NCBI RefSeq assembly: GCF_001421245.1
Contig: NZ_LMKE01000023.1
Span: forward strand, 345-64,344
Origin: Sphingomonas sp. Leaf10
GTDB lineage: Bacteria; Pseudomonadota; Alphaproteobacteria; Sphingomonadales; Sphingomonadaceae
DNA: 64,000 bases
Direction: 5' to 3'
Positions 60,318 to 64,000 of this stretch are shown here, piece by piece. Position numbers and translations under genes: made by a program. How positions within the stretch are numbered: position 1 is the first letter of the stretch; every line of letters starts with the position of its first letter. Below the pieces are notes generated by a model that was not told the DNA's origin, did no database searches, and was given only the letters and a program-made list of their open reading frames with translations.

Positions 60318-61334
60318 TTGCAGACCATCAAGGACGTTGCAGCGCGTGCCGGCGTGTCCGACCGCACGGTATCGCGGGTGGTGAACGGCGAACCCAACAT
60401 CAGCGGCAAGACGCGCGCGCGGGTGATGGAGGCGATCGACGCGCTGAACTACATCCCCAACCTTGCCGCGCGCATGGTGCGGACCAACCGGTCGGGGGTC
60501 ATCGGCCTCATCACCGACGTCGTGTCCACCACGCCCAATTCGGTCGAGATCATTCGCGGGGTGCAGGACCGGATATCACGCGCGAGTCAGAGCCTGCTGA
60601 TCGCGAACACGTCTGGGTCTCCGGAGGACGAAGCGAAGGTCTGGCGGACGTTCCAGGAACACCGGATCGACGGCGTCCTCTATGCCACCATGTATCATCA
60701 TGCGACGCCGTTCGACCCGGAAGCGCACCGCATCCCGACCGTGCTGGTCAATTGCTTCGCCGCCGGGCGCGACGACATCGCCGCCGTCGTCCCCGATGAT
60801 CTCGACGGGGGGTATCGCGCCGCGCGCCATGCGATCGATCAGGGGCACCAGCGGATCGCCTTCGTGACGCTGAACCCGATCATCCTCGCTGCCGAACTGC
60901 GGCGGCAGGGGTTCGACCGGGCACTGGCGGAAGCGGGCATCACCCCGCGCCCCGACTGGATCCGGCCGGGAATCGCCGGACCTCTGGACGCCGAGGAGAT
61001 GCGAGCCTTCGCCGTTGCCCACGAACTGCTGTCGGCGCCGGCGGCGGACCGGCCGACCATCCTGCTCGCCGGCAACGACGAGATCGCCATGCAGTGCCTG
61101 TTCGCCGCCGCCAAGCTCGGCCTGACGGTGCCGGACGAAGTGGCGGTCATCGGCTTCGACGATTTCCGCCTGATCTCCGAACGGGTGGTCCCGCCACTGA
61201 CGACGGTCGCCCTGCCCTATTACGACATCGGCACCCGCGCCGCCGACAAGCTGTTCGCGATGCTGGCCGGAGAGGACGAACAGCCGCTGATCGAACGGCT
61301 GCCGTGCCCGTTGGTCCGGCGCGGATCCGCCTGA
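60318..61334 (+). CDS. LacI-family transcriptional regulator
   Basis: The 338-residue regulator starts at TTG 60318 with GGAGG upstream; no ATG is available. The LacI helix-turn-helix is TIKDVAARAGVSDRTVSRVVNGE with the hinge RARVMEAIDALNYIPNLAAR. The sugar-binding core follows (GVIGLITDVVS, VLVNCFAA, VIGFDDFRLISERVVPPLTTV). It is divergent from the receptor operon and has two operator-like dyads in the spacer. It likely represses the fructan genes until a sugar is bound. Confidence 0.93.
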   Translation: MQTIKDVAARAGVSDRTVSRVVNGEPNISGKTRARVMEAIDALNYIPNLAARMVRTNRSGVIGLITDVVSTTPNSVEIIRGVQDRISRASQSLLIANTSGSPEDEAKVWRTFQEHRIDGVLYATMYHHATPFDPEAHRIPTVLVNCFAAGRDDIAAVVPDDLDGGYRAARHAIDQGHQRIAFVTLNPIILAAELRRQGFDRALAEAGITPRPDWIRPGIAGPLDAEEMRAFAVAHELLSAPAADRPTILLAGNDEIAMQCLFAAAKLGLTVPDEVAVIGFDDFRLISERVVPPLTTVALPYYDIGTRAADKLFAMLAGEDEQPLIERLPCPLVRRGSA

Positions 61335-61350
61335 CCGTACCACCGCACGC

Positions 61351-63564
61351 TCACCGGATCGGCGCGGCGTTCATCCGCCATGCCTTCACCTGCGCCGTCA
61401 CCGGCGCGGTTGCGGTCACGCCGAACCGGCTCGCATCCGCCAGCGACGGATAGGTCCGAAAGGAAAACGCCGCCGCGTCGTTGACGAACACGTCGACGAC
61501 CGAGTGGTCGACGAACACATGGAACCGGCGCGGCTCGCCGAAGGCCGCAACGTCGTAGGCACCGCGCAGCAGTTGCGGCCCTTCCTGATCGCCGCCCAGC
61601 GTCGATTGCCGTTTGTCGAGCACGATCTCCCTAGTGGCGGGATCGTACAGGATGCGGGTCGCCTCGCGCCCATCGGCCGATCGCGCGATGGTCAGGCCGA
61701 AGCGCCCCGCCGGCGACGGTCCCTCGAACGTTGCGTCGATCTCGACCGCGCGGCCGAGGTCGCCGACGGCCACGTCGCCCGCCCCACTCACGCGCGTCGC
61801 GATCGCCGTCGCGGGGTCGCGCAGCGCCGCGAGCGCCGGAACCGGCGACTGGCCGAGCGTCCGACCGTCGGGCAGCAACCGCCACAGGCGCGGCAGGCTG
61901 AACGTATGCGCCCATCCGGCGCGAAGCTGCGCCTGGGGCGCGCGGCGTTCGTCGACGATGCCGACCGCGGTGATCCGGCCATCCTTGTCGCGTTCGATCG
62001 TTGGGCTGAGGTGCCCCGGCAGCACGTCGAGCACTCGAGGCTTCGGATCGAGCGGTCGGAACGTCTTGCCGTTCCAGGTTCCCACCCAATAGACTCCGCG
62101 CGTTGCGGGCGTTGTATATTTGCCGACCGCGCCGCCGATCGGATTGGCAACGAGGATGTACCGGTCGGCCGCGATCTTTTCGAACACCGGCATCTCCCAG
62201 ATGTCCGATCCGACGTCCATTTTCGCGAACGGGGCGAATGCGGGCTGCCGCTTCCAGCAGGCACGGTCGGCAAGATTGTCGCAACGATAATAGGCAAGCC
62301 CGCCCGAACCGCCGAGCGCCGCGCCGACGATCATGTGCGCCGTCGTCCCTTCAAACCAAACATAGGGATCGCGGAAGTCGGCCACCCCGGTCCGGTCGAG
62401 CAGCGGGCCGACCTTCTTCCAGCGGATCAGATCGGGATCTTCGCTGATCGCCATCGATATGCCGGGATTGAAGAGGTTGGGACTGTAATTGACGCTGGTG
62501 TAGAAGGCGAGGCCGAGCCCGCCGGGACCGTTGACGACGTCGCCGGACCAGATACCCTTCATGTCGAACCCGAACGTCGGCGTCTGAAGTTCGGGATAGA
62601 GCGCGATCGGCAGATCGGTCCAGTGAACCAGATCGTCGCTTTTGAGATGCCCCCACGCCATCATCGTCTTGAACGGACCGTTGGGCGTCCGCTGATAAAA
62701 CATGTGCCACGTATCGCCGCGCCGGACGAGACCGTGAGGTTCGTTGGTCCAGTTCGCTTGTGGCATCGCATGATAGGACGGCCGTTGCAGGTCGCTGGCG
62801 AAACGCGACGTGGGAACCCTCAGCGACTCCGCTGCCGACGGCAACGGCCCCCGGCGCGCCGGGCCGGCATCGATCGCGACGGCATCGTCGAATACGCGGA
62901 CCTCGTCATAGGCGGCGTTCAAGCCGTTGATGTTGAAGACGAGTAGCGGTGCCGCACGAAAACTGTGCGCGATCTGGAAAACGGTGTTTGCCGGCCGGAA
63001 GCGGGCCGGCCGTCTACCCGGACTGCGCGCAATCTCCCTGCCGTCGAGATACAGCGAAGCCTGCCCGCTAGCGGGGTCGTAGGATGCTGAAACACGCGTC
63101 CAGCCATAGAGCGGAAACCGCGAGGGCGCGACAACCTCGACCATGCCGTTGTCGGTAGCGACCTTCATCCCCCAGCGTCCGAATGGATCGATGAACAGAT
63201 CGAAGCCACGGCCCTTCGACGCCTGTTGCGCGATCGAGGCAGGGATCTGTTCGTCTACCGGTTTCTCATCACCCGAGGGATAGCTTTCCAGCACCATCCA
63301 TGCATCGAACGTGAATCCGCGCTCGGCGGACAACGGGAGCGGTGCCGACACCCGGCTTGAGAAACCGTCGCTACGCCACGCCCTACCGGTGACGCCGGGT
63401 ACGAAATCCGGTGCGGGAAACTGCGTTTCAAAAATCGGACCGGCCTCCCCCTTTTCGAACGTCCAGTGAATCGACGGCCGGGGTTGTTGTGCAAGCGCCG
63501 TTGCGCCCCCAAGCGCCAACGTCACACCGGTCGCGAACCAGCGACAGCCGTCAGTTGGAAACAT
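61351..63564 (-). CDS. Secreted LamG-GH32 protein with altered motifs
   Basis: The 737-residue product begins with a signal peptide (FATGVTLALGGATALAQ). Residues about 30-235 form a LamG/concanavalin-like domain (FTFDAWMVLESYP, SLYLDGREIA). The GH32 part starts near 265. Its first motif is NWTNEPHG, with Glu275 where the family has the nucleophile Asp; FRDPYVW has Asp399; and the acid/base site reads WEMP (Glu457) in place of WECP. Either the enzyme cuts a different fructan, or it binds without cutting. I chose the start at 63564 because it gives the signal peptide. A TGTCGACGTCGACA operator lies 80 bases upstream. Confidence 0.85.
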   Translation of the reverse strand: MFPTDGCRWFATGVTLALGGATALAQQPRPSIHWTFEKGEAGPIFETQFPAPDFVPGVTGRAWRSDGFSSRVSAPLPLSAERGFTFDAWMVLESYPSGDEKPVDEQIPASIAQQASKGRGFDLFIDPFGRWGMKVATDNGMVEVVAPSRFPLYGWTRVSASYDPASGQASLYLDGREIARSPGRRPARFRPANTVFQIAHSFRAAPLLVFNINGLNAAYDEVRVFDDAVAIDAGPARRGPLPSAAESLRVPTSRFASDLQRPSYHAMPQANWTNEPHGLVRRGDTWHMFYQRTPNGPFKTMMAWGHLKSDDLVHWTDLPIALYPELQTPTFGFDMKGIWSGDVVNGPGGLGLAFYTSVNYSPNLFNPGISMAISEDPDLIRWKKVGPLLDRTGVADFRDPYVWFEGTTAHMIVGAALGGSGGLAYYRCDNLADRACWKRQPAFAPFAKMDVGSDIWEMPVFEKIAADRYILVANPIGGAVGKYTTPATRGVYWVGTWNGKTFRPLDPKPRVLDVLPGHLSPTIERDKDGRITAVGIVDERRAPQAQLRAGWAHTFSLPRLWRLLPDGRTLGQSPVPALAALRDPATAIATRVSGAGDVAVGDLGRAVEIDATFEGPSPAGRFGLTIARSADGREATRILYDPATREIVLDKRQSTLGGDQEGPQLLRGAYDVAAFGEPRRFHVFVDHSVVDVFVNDAAAFSFRTYPSLADASRFGVTATAPVTAQVKAWRMNAAPIR

Positions 63565-63643
63565 CGCCTTTGCCTCTCCGAATGTTGTTTTTTGTCGTTT
63601 CCCGCTTCTAATCGGACTGCTGGAGTTACCGGTCAACGAAAAA

Positions 63644-63657
63644 TGTCGACGTCGACA
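63644..63657. promoter_or_regulatory. Operator: perfect dyad TGTCGACGTCGACA
   Basis: The same 14-base palindrome as at 60243, here about 80 bases upstream of the secreted GH32 start. It links that gene to the LacI regulon. Confidence 0.85.
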
Positions 63658-63738
63658 ACCGTTTCCATCGCCATCTTCGTGATTGCGTCTGATTTGAAAA
63701 CTGTCGGCGTACAGTACGCGTGGCTTGACGGCCGCAGA

Positions 63739-64000
63739 TTATGCGGCTCGCGGGTTCGGCTGATCTGTCAAGGGTTTCCAGTTCCAAGGCATGAGTTCGT
63801 CCCAGCGCTTGGCAGGCTAGTCGCCCGCGACCTTGGCGATGGCGCCGGCGATATAGGTCGGTGGATCGACACTATTGGTCTTGCAGGTCTGAATGACGGT
63901 GTAGATGCCGGCGTAACCGCAAAGCCGTGCTAGGTGTTCAGTCCCGGCATCTGGTGGATCGGGTTGACGATGAACCGGTCTGGCTCTGACGTCCAGATCT
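63739..64000 (-). pseudogene. IS66 transposase (TnpC) C-terminal remnant
   Basis: On the minus strand a frame reads IYTVIQTCKTNSVDPPTYIA then, past an internal stop, PAKRWDELMPWNWKP. These match the end of IS66-family TnpC (the CKLNxVDPxxWL and PAKRIDELLPWNW regions). The internal stop and the missing core show decay. The window end cuts it, so more may lie beyond 64000. Confidence 0.65.

Overview
The window is high-GC DNA of alphaproteobacterial, most likely sphingomonad, character. The evidence is several large TonB-dependent receptors without SusD partners, a cobinamide-salvage operon behind a cobalamin riboswitch, hslVU, a beta-propeller phytase next to a TonB receptor, abundant dyad repeats and dense ATGA/GTGA overlaps between genes. 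The assignment is an inference from gene content; no rRNA is present.

Layout. 1-573 holds decayed or tiny genes (a CHASE3 sensor remnant and two small convergent ORFs). 956-5638 is a plus-strand cluster for oxidation of an unknown sugar or alcohol: cupin, SMP-30 lactonase, an alpha/beta-hydrolase fused to a gluconate-dehydrogenase-subunit-3-like domain, a GMC dehydrogenase with a four-cysteine cluster, and a helix-hairpin-helix protein. 5635-12093 has a secreted protein, an SDR/ADH/SnoaL operon facing a LysR regulator (one SDR is frameshifted), and an epimerase/LysR pair. 12094-13165 is gene-poor and is followed by a complete IS3-family element (13166-14414). 14525-18357 is a TonB receptor plus lipoprotein phytase operon. 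msrB, a dienelactone hydrolase and a secreted GH16 glucanase follow.

20696-31454 is one minus-strand operon of eleven nearly all overlapping genes, led by a cobalamin riboswitch (31603-31780): btuB, cobD, cobO, btuF, btuC, btuD, cbiB, cobQ, cobT, cobS and cobC-type phosphatase, with cobU/cobP divergent at 31819. No corrin-ring genes are seen, so the set fits corrinoid uptake and lower-loop assembly. cobD carries a 114-bp palindromic element inserted in frame.

32529-40600 contains an NmrA-like reductase, a glycosyltransferase cluster around a bidomain sucrose-phosphate synthase/phosphatase preceded by a terminator-like leader hairpin, and a small GH108 muramidase/holin pair. hslVU, glyoxalase genes, a TPR protein, a hydrolase and a secreted GH5 follow up to a tRNA-Thr (47200-47274) with a mismatched anticodon stem. 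Beyond the tRNA, 47275-50500 is debris: truncated S8 peptidase, truncated tannase and two convergent IS3 transposase tails.

50503-63564 is a fructan/sucrose utilisation locus: cytoplasmic GH32, CUT1 ABC transporter (ATPase, two permeases, lipoprotein binding protein), ROK fructokinase, TonB receptor, a divergent LacI regulator, and a secreted LamG-GH32 protein with an altered nucleophile motif. Three matching dyads (two perfect TGTCGACGTCGACA and one variant) lie at the two operon promoters and define a local LacI regulon. The window ends in a decayed IS66 transposase.
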